Shown: positions 44,607 to 54,245 of the stretch, in pieces
Layout of the letters: each line of letters starts with the position of its first letter
Numbering within the stretch: position 1 is the stretch's first letter
Assembly: GCF_004793545.1 (NCBI RefSeq)
Contig: NZ_SRYA01000007.1
Coordinates: 62,001-126,000 of the forward strand
Direction: 5' to 3'
Length of the DNA stretch: 64,000 nucleotides
From: Petralouisia muris
Lineage (GTDB): Bacteria > Bacillota > Clostridia > Lachnospirales > Lachnospiraceae
Program-made: the position numbers and the translations under genes
The notes under the pieces: model-generated
Seen by the model: the letters and a program-made list of their open reading frames with translations, nothing else
The model's database searches: none
Told to the model about the DNA's origin: nothing

Positions 44607-45926
44607 ATGGGTTTCATGACATTTAAGGGCGGCGTCCATCCGCACGATGGAAAAGAATTTTCCAAAGATAAGCCAATACGTGAGTTACTGCCCAAAGGTG
44701 AACTGGTATTTCCTGTATCGCAGCATATCGGGGCGCCGGCAAGCCCGGTGGTAGCAGTTGGCGATACCGTACTGCGGGGACAGAAGATTGCAGAAGCCGG
44801 CGGATTCGTATCTGCACCGATTTATTCTTCCGTATCTGGTACGGTGAAGGCAATTCAGCCGCGCAGAGGCGCAGTAGGCGATATGGTGAATTCCATCATT
44901 ATTGAAAATGACGGAGAGATGAAGGAAGTGGAATATGTTCCGGCCGAAGATGCGGCTGTTCTTTCCAAAGAAGAGATTATAGGAAAAGTGAAAGAAGCAG
45001 GTGTAGTGGGAATGGGCGGAGCCGGGTTCCCAACTCATGTAAAATTATCTCCCAAGGAGCCGGATAAAATTGAGTACATCATTGCAAATTGCGCAGAATG
45101 TGAGCCTTATCTGACGGCGGATTACCGGCGCATGCTGGAGAATCCAAAAGAATTGATAGAGGGGATGCGCATTGTCCTTCAGTTGTTTGACCACGCCAAG
45201 GGATTATTCGGCATTGAGGACAACAAACCGGACTGCATTGCTAAAATGCAGGAGCTGACAAAGGATGAACCTCGCATGGAAGTATGTCCGTTAAAGACAA
45301 AATATCCCCAGGGCGGTGAGCGCCAGCTGATTTACGCCACCACTCACAGAGAAATCAATTCCACCATGCTTCCCGCAGATGCAGGCTGCATTGTAGACAA
45401 TGTTGAAACCTTGATTTCTATTTATAAGGCTGTAAAGCTGGGCAAGCCTGTGATGAACCGTATTTTTACGGTAACGGGAGATGCGGTGGCAGAGCCGGGG
45501 AACTTTGATATCTGCCTGGGTATGAGTTACGGGGAAGTGTTAGAAGCGGCAGGCGGATTTAAGGTGCAGCCTGAGAAAATTATTTCCGGTGGGCCTATGA
45601 TGGGATTTTCCATGTTCGGGTTGGATATTCCCACTACAAAGACGTCCTCTTCCCTGCTCTGTCTTGCCAAAGATGATGTGGCGGCAAGCGAGACAACCGC
45701 ATGTATCAACTGCGGCCGCTGCGTATCTGCATGTCCGGAACAGATTATTCCCACCAGGCTGGCGAAAATGGCAGGCCATGGGGATATGGCAGGATTTGAA
45801 AAGTGGAACGGCATGGAATGTATTGAATGCGGAAGCTGCAGCTATATCTGCCCGGCCAAAATACCGCTGGCACAGTCCATCCGCACCATGAAGAAGCAGA
45901 TTCTTGCAGAGCGGAGAAAGAAATAA
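44607..45926 (+). CDS. rnfC: Rnf complex subunit RnfC
   Basis: 439 residues. N-terminal barrel (GGVHPHDGKEFSKDKPI), flavin/NADH-binding core with GMGGAGFPTHVKL (about 133), SLBB region, and two 4Fe-4S motifs CINCGRCVSACP (about 367) and CIECGSCSYICP (about 406). It is the peripheral NADH-contacting subunit of the ferredoxin:NAD oxidoreductase that pumps sodium or protons. First gene of the six-gene operon. Confidence 0.96.
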   Translation: MGFMTFKGGVHPHDGKEFSKDKPIRELLPKGELVFPVSQHIGAPASPVVAVGDTVLRGQKIAEAGGFVSAPIYSSVSGTVKAIQPRRGAVGDMVNSIIIENDGEMKEVEYVPAEDAAVLSKEEIIGKVKEAGVVGMGGAGFPTHVKLSPKEPDKIEYIIANCAECEPYLTADYRRMLENPKELIEGMRIVLQLFDHAKGLFGIEDNKPDCIAKMQELTKDEPRMEVCPLKTKYPQGGERQLIYATTHREINSTMLPADAGCIVDNVETLISIYKAVKLGKPVMNRIFTVTGDAVAEPGNFDICLGMSYGEVLEAAGGFKVQPEKIISGGPMMGFSMFGLDIPTTKTSSSLLCLAKDDVAASETTACINCGRCVSACPEQIIPTRLAKMAGHGDMAGFEKWNGMECIECGSCSYICPAKIPLAQSIRTMKKQILAERRKK

Positions 45927-46013
45927 ATTGATTACCTGTTCACGCGCTGGCACGAAGTGCATAAAAATGTGCGTGATACCATATAAATTCAGGATAGAAA
46001 GAGGTGTCTTATT

Positions 46014-46946
46014 GTGAGTGATATGTATAATGTATCATCGTCATCCCACATTCGTTCCCAGGATACATCTGCCAAAATAATGCTTTATGTGGCAATTGCA
46101 TTGCTGCCGGCCAGCTTGTTTGGCATCTGGAACTTCGGATTACAGGCGTTGATATTGATTTTAGTGTGCGTTGCAACCTGTGTGGCTTCGGAATGGATAT
46201 TTGAGAAGCTGATACATAAAAAAAGTACTATTAATGATTTCAGCGCTGTAGTAACAGGATTACTGCTGGCGTTAAACCTGCCTCACACACTGCCTATCTG
46301 GCAGGCGGTTTTGGGCAGTGTTTTTGCCATTGTCATTGTAAAAATGCTGTTTGGCGGCCTGGGACAGAACTTTATGAATCCGGCTTTGGGCGGCAGATGT
46401 TTTTTGCTTGTGTCTTTTGCAGGAACGATGACCAGCTTTACCTATGACGGAGTGACAGGAGCTACCCCGCTGGCTCTTTTAAAGAACGGCGAGAGTGTGG
46501 ATACCATGAAAATGCTGTTGGGAACCACGGCGGGGACCATTGGTGAGACCAGTGTGATTGCCATTTTAATCGGAGCGATTTTCCTGATTCTGATGGGAGT
46601 CATTGATTTGACCATTCCTGCAAGTTACATTCTGTCCTTTGGCGTGTTTGTGCTTCTGTTCGGCGGCCATGGATTTGATGTGACTTACCTGACAGCACAT
46701 CTTTGCGGCGGCGGACTGATGCTGGGAGCGTTTTTCATGGCGACAGATTATGTGACCTCCCCCATTACCCCAATGGGAAAAGTAGTATTCGGGATTGTTT
46801 TAGGAATCCTGACGGGATTGTTCCGTCTGTTCGGAGCCAATGCAGAAGGCGTTTCCTTTGCGATTATTTTAGGCAACCTTCTGGTTCCGATTATTGAGAA
46901 ATTTACCATTCCAAGAGCGTTTGGCCAGAAAAAGGAGGTAAAATAG
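46014..46946 (+). CDS. rnfD: Rnf complex subunit RnfD
   Basis: 310 residues, about nine membrane helices. GTG start behind GAGGTG. The covalent FMN attachment threonine is expected in DGVTGATPLALLK (SGAT-like motif). It transfers electrons across the membrane with RnfG. Confidence 0.95.
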   Translation: MSDMYNVSSSSHIRSQDTSAKIMLYVAIALLPASLFGIWNFGLQALILILVCVATCVASEWIFEKLIHKKSTINDFSAVVTGLLLALNLPHTLPIWQAVLGSVFAIVIVKMLFGGLGQNFMNPALGGRCFLLVSFAGTMTSFTYDGVTGATPLALLKNGESVDTMKMLLGTTAGTIGETSVIAILIGAIFLILMGVIDLTIPASYILSFGVFVLLFGGHGFDVTYLTAHLCGGGLMLGAFFMATDYVTSPITPMGKVVFGIVLGILTGLFRLFGANAEGVSFAIILGNLLVPIIEKFTIPRAFGQKKEVK

Positions 46947-46947
46947 C

Positions 46948-47559
46948 ATGAATAAAAAGATTGTACATGATGCGTTGATTTTAACCGCCTTTACCTTAGT
47001 GCTGGGATTTCTGCTGGGCGTGGTATATGATATCACCAAAGAACCCATTGCAGCGGCAGAAAAAGCCGCATTGGACGAAGCGTATAAAGTCGTGTTTGCA
47101 GATGCGGCTTCTTTTGAAGCAGATGAGAATTTTGATGCGGCAAAGGCAGCGGAGATTATTGGAGCAAGTGAGTTTTCCAAGGATGAAATTACGGCAGTCA
47201 ACAAGGCTTTGGACGGCTCCGGCAATGTGCTTGGGTATGTCATCAATGTGACTTCACATGAGGGAAGCCAGGCGGATATTTCTTTTTCCGTAGGTGTACA
47301 GAATGACGGGACGTTAAACGGTTATTCCATTACGTCTATCAGCGAGACGCCGGGCCTTGGAGTTCTGGTACAGGAAGAGCCCTTCTATTCCCAGTTTGAA
47401 GGCAAGACCGAAGAGACTTATTCCGTAGTAAAGACAGCTCCGGCAGCTGAAAATGAGATTCAGGCAGTCACCGGCGCTACCATTTCTTCCAGAGCAGTCA
47501 CCAACGGCGTAAATGCATGCCTGGTGTATTTCAGAAACGCTTTGCAGGGAGGTAACTAA
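46948..47559 (+). CDS. rnfG: Rnf complex subunit RnfG
   Basis: 203 residues. One N-terminal membrane helix (ALILTAFTLVLGFLLGVVYD), then an exterior FMN-binding domain with ETPGLGVLVQ and the flavinylation motif AVTGATISSRAVT (about 172). One base after rnfD. Confidence 0.95.
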   Translation: MNKKIVHDALILTAFTLVLGFLLGVVYDITKEPIAAAEKAALDEAYKVVFADAASFEADENFDAAKAAEIIGASEFSKDEITAVNKALDGSGNVLGYVINVTSHEGSQADISFSVGVQNDGTLNGYSITSISETPGLGVLVQEEPFYSQFEGKTEETYSVVKTAPAAENEIQAVTGATISSRAVTNGVNACLVYFRNALQGGN

Positions 47560-47561
47560 GT

Positions 47562-48239
47562 ATGAATAAATATGTAGAACGTTTATATAACGGTATTATT
47601 AAGGAAAATCCTACCTTTGTGCTGATGCTGGGAATGTGTCCCACCCTGGCGGTGACGTCTTCCGCAATCAACGGAATCGGCATGGGTCTTTCCACCACGG
47701 TGGTTCTGGTTATGTCCAACCTGCTGATTTCCATGTTCCGTAAAGTGATTCCAAACGGCGTCCGTATGCCGGCTTATATTGTGGTGGTGGCTTCTCTTGT
47801 TACAATTGTGCAGTTCGTGATGCAGGCGTATACGCCATCCCTTTCCGCATCTTTAGGCGTGTATATCCCATTGATTGTGGTAAACTGTATCATCCTGGGA
47901 AGGGCGGAAAGCTATGCTTCCAAAAATCCAATTGCGCCGTCTATCTTTGACGGGCTTGGAATGGGCCTTGGATTTACCATTGGCCTGACCTGCATTGGAT
48001 TGATCCGTCAGATTTTAGGGGCAAGCCTTGGAATTACCGTGTTTATTATGGCGCCGGGCGCGTTCCTGGTATTGGCCTTTCTGGTTGCCGGCATGAATGT
48101 CATCCGGGAAAAGATGGAGAAGAAGGGCAAGCCGCTGGCAGCTCCTTCCGGATGTCTGACCGGAGACTGCGCAAGCTGTTCCCAGTCAGCTATGTGTACC
48201 GGTAAATTACCAGGGTCACAGAAAAAGTCCGAAGAATAG
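47562..48239 (+). CDS. rnfE: Rnf complex subunit RnfE
   Basis: 225 residues, six membrane helices (PTFVLMLGMCPTLAVTSSAINGIGMG) plus a C-terminal cysteine-rich tail CLTGDCASCSQSAMC on the cytoplasmic side that is not part of the proteobacterial subunit. Integral partner of RnfA. Confidence 0.94.
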   Translation: MNKYVERLYNGIIKENPTFVLMLGMCPTLAVTSSAINGIGMGLSTTVVLVMSNLLISMFRKVIPNGVRMPAYIVVVASLVTIVQFVMQAYTPSLSASLGVYIPLIVVNCIILGRAESYASKNPIAPSIFDGLGMGLGFTIGLTCIGLIRQILGASLGITVFIMAPGAFLVLAFLVAGMNVIREKMEKKGKPLAAPSGCLTGDCASCSQSAMCTGKLPGSQKKSEE

Positions 48240-48251
48240 GAGGCAGAATAG

Positions 48252-48827
48252 ATGAAAGAATTATTAATTATAGCAATCGGCTCTGCCATTGTAAATAACG
48301 TAGTATTAAGCCAGTTTTTGGGCATCTGCCCGTTTCTGGGAGTGTCTAAGAAAACAGAAACAGCAGCCGGAATGGGCGGCGCGGTTATTTTCGTTATTAC
48401 CCTGGCTTCCTTTGTTACCGGTCTGATTTATAAGTTTATTTTGACGCCTTGCCATGTGGAATATTTACAGACGATTGTATTTATCCTTGTCATTGCGTCA
48501 CTGGTGCAGTTTGTGGAAATGTTTTTAAAGAAAAATATGCCCCCGCTGTATGAATCCCTGGGTGTATTCCTTCCTCTGATTACTACAAACTGTGCAGTAT
48601 TAGGCGTTGCCCTGAATAATGTAAGCAAAGGCTATGATTTGCTGCAGGGCGTGGTTAACGGCCTTGCAACCTCTATTGGATTCTTTATTGCTATTGTAAT
48701 TATGGCAGGTATCCGTGAGAAAATTGAGTATAACGATATTCCCAAACGGTTTCAGGGAACAGCCATTGTGTTGATTACAGCCAGCCTGATGTCAATTGCT
48801 TTTATGGGATTCTCAGGAATGATCTGA
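48252..48827 (+). CDS. rnfA: Rnf complex subunit RnfA
   Basis: 191 residues, six membrane helices: NNVVLSQFLGICPFLGVSKK at the start and LGVFLPLITTNCAVLGVAL in the middle. The conserved cysteines (GICPF, TTNCA) bind an intramembrane iron-sulfur cluster in the family. Confidence 0.96.
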   Translation: MKELLIIAIGSAIVNNVVLSQFLGICPFLGVSKKTETAAGMGGAVIFVITLASFVTGLIYKFILTPCHVEYLQTIVFILVIASLVQFVEMFLKKNMPPLYESLGVFLPLITTNCAVLGVALNNVSKGYDLLQGVVNGLATSIGFFIAIVIMAGIREKIEYNDIPKRFQGTAIVLITASLMSIAFMGFSGMI

Positions 48828-48873
48828 TTTCACAGTTTGGCGCGAGAGGCCAGCAATATTAGGAGGGAAAAAA

Positions 48874-49674
48874 ATGAATGTAACAGCAATTATCATTGCC
48901 GCCCTGGTAGTGGGCGGAACTGGTATTTTCCTTGGCTTTTTCCTTGGGATCTTTGGGGAAAAATTCAAAGTAGAAGTAGATGAAAGAGAAGAGGCAATCC
49001 TGGGGGTTCTTCCGGGAAATAACTGCGGCGGCTGCGGTTATGCAGGGTGTTCCGGCCTTGCAGCTGCCATTGCCAAAGGGGAAGCTCCGGTAGGCCAGTG
49101 TCCGGTAGGCGGCGATCCGGTGGCAGCTCAGATTGGTGAGATTATGGGCGTTTCTGCAGAAGGTGGCGTGAAAATGGCTGCCTTTGTAAAATGTGCCGGC
49201 GACTGCGAGAAAGCAAAGCAGGACTATGAATACACCGGTGTGGAAGATTGTGCAGCAATGGCCTTTATTCCCGGCGGCGGGCCGAAATCCTGCAGCTACG
49301 GCTGTCTTGGCTATGGAAGCTGCGTAAAGGCGTGTCCCTTTGATGCAGTGCATATTGTCAACGGCATTGCACTGGTGGATAAAGACGCCTGCAAGGCTTG
49401 TGGAAAATGTGTGGCAGCCTGCCCTAAGAACCTGATTGAACTGGTGCCTTATGATGCAAAGAATAAGGTGCAGTGCAGCTCCAAGGATAAGGGCAAGGAC
49501 GTGATGGCAGCCTGTTCCGTAGGATGCATCGGATGTAAACTCTGTGAGAAGAATTGTCCGGAAGGCGCAGTTACCGTAACAGATAATATTGCCCATATTG
49601 ATTATGAGAAATGTACGGGCTGCGGAACCTGCGCTGAGAAGTGCCCGAAGAAGATTATCAGCAAGGCGGGATGA
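48874..49674 (+). CDS. rnfB: Rnf complex subunit RnfB
   Basis: 266 residues. One N-terminal helix, the cluster NNCGGCGYAGC (about 49), then two ferredoxin domains: CSYGCLGYGSCVKACP, CKACGKCVAACP, CIGCKLCEKNCP and CTGCGTCAEKCP. It takes electrons from ferredoxin. Last gene, followed by a terminator. Confidence 0.96.
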   Translation: MNVTAIIIAALVVGGTGIFLGFFLGIFGEKFKVEVDEREEAILGVLPGNNCGGCGYAGCSGLAAAIAKGEAPVGQCPVGGDPVAAQIGEIMGVSAEGGVKMAAFVKCAGDCEKAKQDYEYTGVEDCAAMAFIPGGGPKSCSYGCLGYGSCVKACPFDAVHIVNGIALVDKDACKACGKCVAACPKNLIELVPYDAKNKVQCSSKDKGKDVMAACSVGCIGCKLCEKNCPEGAVTVTDNIAHIDYEKCTGCGTCAEKCPKKIISKAG

Positions 49675-49709
49675 CAGAACGCTGGCATTTTGCAATTTGA
49701 TATTTTGAG

Positions 49710-49757
49710 AAACCGTTTTTTCTCTGCAGAATATGCGGGGAAAAAACGGTTTTTTTG
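49710..49757 (+). terminator. Terminator of the rnf operon
   Basis: AAACCGTTTTTTC (49710-49722) pairs with GAAAAAACGGTTT (49740-49752), followed by more T residues. Confidence 0.9.
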
Positions 49758-49882
49758 ATTTCTATCTAACAAATGGATAGTTTTTTGTGACGAAGCTAGC
49801 TGGAATAATGTAGGAAAAAAGGTAAAATAGGTATTGTAAAAGGAACACGGCCGATTCAAATGCACAGAAAAGGAGAATAACT

Positions 49883-51294
49883 ATGAGCAATAAAAATACC
49901 AGTATGCCTGTGTATAAACAGGTGACAAACAGGGAGAAATATTGTTTTGGCATTGGAGCAATCGGGAAAGATAGTGTGGTAAATATGGTGGCGGCATTTT
50001 TAATGCTTTATTTTACGGATACACTGTTTCTGGCGCCGCTTTTGTGGGAGGATTGTTTTTTGTAGCGCGGGTATGGGATGCAGTCAACGACCCGGTAATG
50101 GGGATGATTGTGGATAATACTCGGACCAAATACGGCAAGTTCCGTATCTGGCTGTCCGTGGGAACGCTGCTGAACTCAGCCGTGTTTGTCCTGCTGTTTA
50201 AAAGCTTCGGACTGCAGGGAACTTCCCTGTATGCCTATGTGTCTGTAGTGTATATCCTGTATGGCATGACTTATACCATTATGGACGTGCCTTACTGGTC
50301 CTGGCTGCCGAATCTGACGAATGATCCGAGGCAGCGGGAAAAAGTATCAGTGATACCGCGGTTTTTTGCTTCCCTGGCAGGGTTTTGCATTGCGACTTTT
50401 GGGCTGTATATCATCCAGGGTTTCAATGAAAGGGCCGGAAAGGAGAAAATGGATGAATATGGATTTACCATGTTTGCGTCTGTAATTGTTGTGATTTTTA
50501 TTGTGACAATTGCAATTACAGTATTGAATGTGGGAGAGGAAGCCACCACCGGAGGAAGCGGGCAGAAAATCGGGCTGAAGCAGGCGGTGCAGGTTATTAC
50601 GAAAAACAAAGAACTGCTGGCGTTTATCGGGCTGCTTTTGACCTTCAACCTCTGTACTCAGATAGTATGGGGATTTGCAGTGTATTATTTCAAAGTGGTT
50701 TGCGGAAATGAATATCTGTATTCTGTATTCGGCGGTACGAAGCTGGCGGAGATGCTGGGACTTGTGTGCTTTCCGCTGATTGCAGAGAAAATATCAAGGG
50801 AAAAAACCTATACGCTGGCCTGCGCACTGCCTATTGTTGGTCTGGCTCTTCTGGGGATCTGTGGTATCGTGATGCCCACTAATGCAGTGCTCGTGGTAAT
50901 TTGCTGCTGCCTGTTCATGTTTGGTTCAGGTCTGTCTCTTGGCGTAACCACCTGTTGTATTGCGGATGTGATCGATTACGGGGAAGTGAAATTCGGCACT
51001 AGGAATGAATCAATTATCTGTTCCACCCAGACATTTTTGATGAAATCAGCACAGGCGGCGGCAGGTCTCTTTACAGGAATCGGCCTTCAGATTGTAGGGT
51101 ATAACGCAAAGCTGGAAACTCAGAGCCCCTTTACCGTGAACGGCTTGCGGGCGCTGATGGTGGCGCTTCCGATTTTCATGGCAGTATGCAGTTATCTGAT
51201 TTATACGAAATGTTATACACTGAAAGGGGAGAAAATGGATCAGGTGACAGAACAGATGAATCAGCTTCGCATGGCTCAGGGAAATATGAAATAA
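49883..51294 (+). pseudogene. GPH-family sugar:cation symporter, one frameshift
   Basis: The first frame (49883) begins MSNKNTSMPVYKQVTNREKYCFGIGAIGKD and covers the first helix up to LFLAP. From about 50040 the protein continues in another frame as FVGGLFFVARVWDAVNDPVMGMIVDNTRTKYGKFR, then 11 further helices of a MelB/GPH transporter. One missing base near 50030 (after CTGTTTCTG) restores one frame of about 470 residues. It belongs with the alpha-galactosidase, so the intact protein would import alpha-galactosides. It could be a true mutation or a sequencing error. An internal start at ATG 50044 would lose the first helix. Confidence 0.8.
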
Positions 51295-51310
51295 GGAAAG
51301 GAGATGTAAA

Positions 51311-53548
51311 ATGGGAATTATCTATAATGAAAAAACGCAGGAGTTCCATTTGTACAATGATGAAATCAGTTATTTAATGAAAGTAATGCGAAATGGACAG
51401 ATGGGGCAGTTATATTTTGGAAAACGGGTGCCTCAGAAAGAAAACTATAATTATCTGACAGAAAATTGTTATCGTCCGGTTTCTGCTTATGTATATGAGG
51501 GAGAGTATTCTTTCTCTCTGGAACATCTGAAACAGGAGTATCCGTCTTATGGGACAACGGATTTCAGGATGCCTGCAGTGGAAATTTTTCAAGGAAATGG
51601 AAGCAGGGTTACAGATTTTAAATATGTCTCTCATAAGATTTCTCAAGGGAAACCGGCGCTTTATGGGCTTCCGGCAACTTATACGGAATCTGCAGAGGAA
51701 GCGGATACTTTGGAAATCCTGTTGCGGGATGAGGTGCTGCAGGTGGAATTGACGCTTCTATATACCATTTTCCGGAAAGAAAATGCAATTGCGCGAAGTG
51801 TGCATTTTGAAAATAAAGGCAGAGGGGATTATCAGCTTACCACAGCTATGAGCCTTTCGCTGGATTTGCCGGATGATGAATATGAATGGGTGCAGTTTTC
51901 CGGCGCATGGTCCAGGGAGCGCTATATGAAAACCCGCAGGCTTCAGCAGGGTATCCAGTCTATAGGAAGCAGACGCGGGGCATCCAGCCATGTACATAAT
52001 CCCTTTGTAATTTTGAAACGGCCTGCTGCAGATGAATTTCAGGGAGAGGCTATTGGTTTTTCTTTGGTGTACAGCGGAAATTTTCTGGCACAGGCAGAGG
52101 TGGATACTTATAAGGTTACAAGAATGATGATGGGAATCCATCCTGCTGGATTTTCCTGGTGTTTAAAACCGGGAGAGGAATTTCAGACTCCGGAGGCGGT
52201 TATGGTATATTCGGACGGCGGCATGAATCAGATGAGTCAGACCTTTCACCGCTTGTACCGCACGCGCCTTGCCCGGGGATATTGGAGGGACAGAGAGCGG
52301 CCAGTTCTTTTGAATAACTGGGAAGCAACTTATTTTGATTTCACAGAGGAGAAATTGCTGGAAATTGCAAAAACAGCAAAGGAAGCCGGGGTGGAATTAT
52401 TTGTTCTGGATGACGGCTGGTTCTCCAGCAGATGCGGAGAGACCAGCGGACTTGGGGACTGGTGGCCCAATAAGGACCGGCTGCCTGGCGGAATCCGGGG
52501 TCTTTCCGAAAAGGTGGAAGCGCTGGGATTAAAATTTGGACTCTGGTTTGAACTGGAGATGGTGAATAAGGACAGTGAATTATACCGGAGTCATCCGGAT
52601 TGGATTCTCCGTACGCCGGGCCGCCCCAGCTCTCATGGAAGGAAACAGTATGTACTGGATTTCTCCAGAAAAGAAGTGGTGGATTATATTTACGGAATGG
52701 TTGCAGCGATTCTTCGGGAATCAAAAATATCCTACATTAAGTGGGATATGAACCGCAATATTACAGAATGCTTTTCCGGAGCGTGGGAAGCCTGCCGGCA
52801 GGGAGAAATTTTCCGCCGCTATATCCTTGGAGTTTATGATTTGTATGAGAGACTTACCAGTGAATTTCCGGAGATTCTTTTTGAATCCTGTGCGAGCGGC
52901 GGCGGACGGTTTGATCCCGGTATGCTGTATTATGCGCCGCAGGCCTGGGTCAGCGATGATACGGATGCGGTAGAACGGCTGAAAATCCAATATGGGACGT
53001 CTTATGCTTACCCCATCAGTTCCATGGGAGCCCATGTGTCCATTACGCCCAACCATCAGCTGTTTCGAAATACACCCCTGAAAATGCGCGGTGATGTGGC
53101 GTATTTCGGGGCGTTTGGATACGAACTGGATTTGGCGCAGCTTACAGAGAAAGAGAAGGAGGAGGTAAAGGAACAGATCCGGTTTGTGAAAAAATACCGG
53201 AAATTAATCCATACTGGAACGTTTTATCGGCTGGCAAGCCCCTTTGAGGGAAATATTTCCGCATGGATGGCAGTATCAGAGGACAAGAAACATGCTATTG
53301 TAGCATATTTTAAAGTGCTCAATGACGTAAACTGCGAATTCCGCAGGCTTAAGCTGAAAGGACTGGATCAGGAACTTTTGTACCATGTAACGGAAGAAGG
53401 AGCCCTGAGCGGAAGATTTTTCGGTGCGGAGCTTATAAATATCGGTCTTGTAACCTCAGATGCATCAGCCGGAGAACCGGCGGCTGGCGAGAAGCACTGT
53501 ACGGATTTCTGGTCCAGGATTTTTCTGTTGGATGCAGAAGAATCCTGA
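51311..53548 (+). CDS. GH36 alpha-galactosidase
   Basis: 745 residues, the standard length. N-terminal beta-sandwich, then the barrel with FVLDDGWFSSR (about 373), GLWFELEMVNKDSELYRSHPDW, nucleophile Asp in YIKWDMNRNI (about 478), ESCASGGGRFD (about 530) and acid/base Asp in VSDDTDAVERL (about 549). No signal peptide, so it acts on imported raffinose- or melibiose-type sugars. 16 bp after the transporter. Confidence 0.96.
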   Translation: MGIIYNEKTQEFHLYNDEISYLMKVMRNGQMGQLYFGKRVPQKENYNYLTENCYRPVSAYVYEGEYSFSLEHLKQEYPSYGTTDFRMPAVEIFQGNGSRVTDFKYVSHKISQGKPALYGLPATYTESAEEADTLEILLRDEVLQVELTLLYTIFRKENAIARSVHFENKGRGDYQLTTAMSLSLDLPDDEYEWVQFSGAWSRERYMKTRRLQQGIQSIGSRRGASSHVHNPFVILKRPAADEFQGEAIGFSLVYSGNFLAQAEVDTYKVTRMMMGIHPAGFSWCLKPGEEFQTPEAVMVYSDGGMNQMSQTFHRLYRTRLARGYWRDRERPVLLNNWEATYFDFTEEKLLEIAKTAKEAGVELFVLDDGWFSSRCGETSGLGDWWPNKDRLPGGIRGLSEKVEALGLKFGLWFELEMVNKDSELYRSHPDWILRTPGRPSSHGRKQYVLDFSRKEVVDYIYGMVAAILRESKISYIKWDMNRNITECFSGAWEACRQGEIFRRYILGVYDLYERLTSEFPEILFESCASGGGRFDPGMLYYAPQAWVSDDTDAVERLKIQYGTSYAYPISSMGAHVSITPNHQLFRNTPLKMRGDVAYFGAFGYELDLAQLTEKEKEEVKEQIRFVKKYRKLIHTGTFYRLASPFEGNISAWMAVSEDKKHAIVAYFKVLNDVNCEFRRLKLKGLDQELLYHVTEEGALSGRFFGAELINIGLVTSDASAGEPAAGEKHCTDFWSRIFLLDAEES

Positions 53549-53573
53549 AAAAGAAGGATAGGAGGGGGATGAG

Positions 53574-54245
53574 ATGCCGCAGAAATGGAAGCGGATCGGG
53601 ATGGCGTTATTTGGCGTCATTGTTACCGGCTTTTGTGTAGGCGCTTTTCAGAAAGCGGATTTGGGCGCTGACCCTTTTACCTGTTTTGTGACAGGGGTTG
53701 CCGGTTTATTCCATTCCAAATACAGCGTGTTTTATCTGGTAATTACAGGGATGCTTCTGATAGCTGTGTTTGTTGTAGAGCGTCACTATATTGGAATTGC
53801 AACGGTATTTAACTTGTTTGGAGTTGGAGTAGCAGCGGATTTTATGGGCCGTATTTTGGATGCCTGGTTTCTGGAGCCGTCTATGGCAGTTCGGGCGGGA
53901 ATTATGGCATTTGGAATTCTGGGAACTTGTTTTGCGGCGTCTTTGTACTTTACAGCAGATCTGGGGGTGTCTGCATATGATGCAGTATCTTTGATTGCAG
54001 CCAATAAGTATAAAATCATGGCATTTAAGCTTTGCCGAATTGCAACGGATTTTGTCTGTGTCATTACAGGGTTTGCCTGCCATGTGACAATCGGCGTTGG
54101 TACGGTGATTACGGCTTTGTTCATGGGGCCTGTGATCCAGTGGTTTAACACGCATTTGTCAGAGCCGTTTTTATATGGCAGAGGCAAAAAAAGCAGGATG
54201 CGGAAATATAATCTGGCGGGGGAAGGGTATAGTTTCAGCGTTTAG
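53574..54245 (+). CDS. YczE/DUF6198-like membrane protein
   Basis: 223 residues, five to six membrane helices, with ADLGADPFTCFVTG and TADLGVSAYDAV repeats typical of the YitT/YczE superfamily. Function unknown. AGGAGG before ATG, and 25 bp from the galactosidase, so co-transcribed. Its end overlaps the convergent regulator by 4 nt. Confidence 0.75.
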   Translation: MPQKWKRIGMALFGVIVTGFCVGAFQKADLGADPFTCFVTGVAGLFHSKYSVFYLVITGMLLIAVFVVERHYIGIATVFNLFGVGVAADFMGRILDAWFLEPSMAVRAGIMAFGILGTCFAASLYFTADLGVSAYDAVSLIAANKYKIMAFKLCRIATDFVCVITGFACHVTIGVGTVITALFMGPVIQWFNTHLSEPFLYGRGKKSRMRKYNLAGEGYSFSV

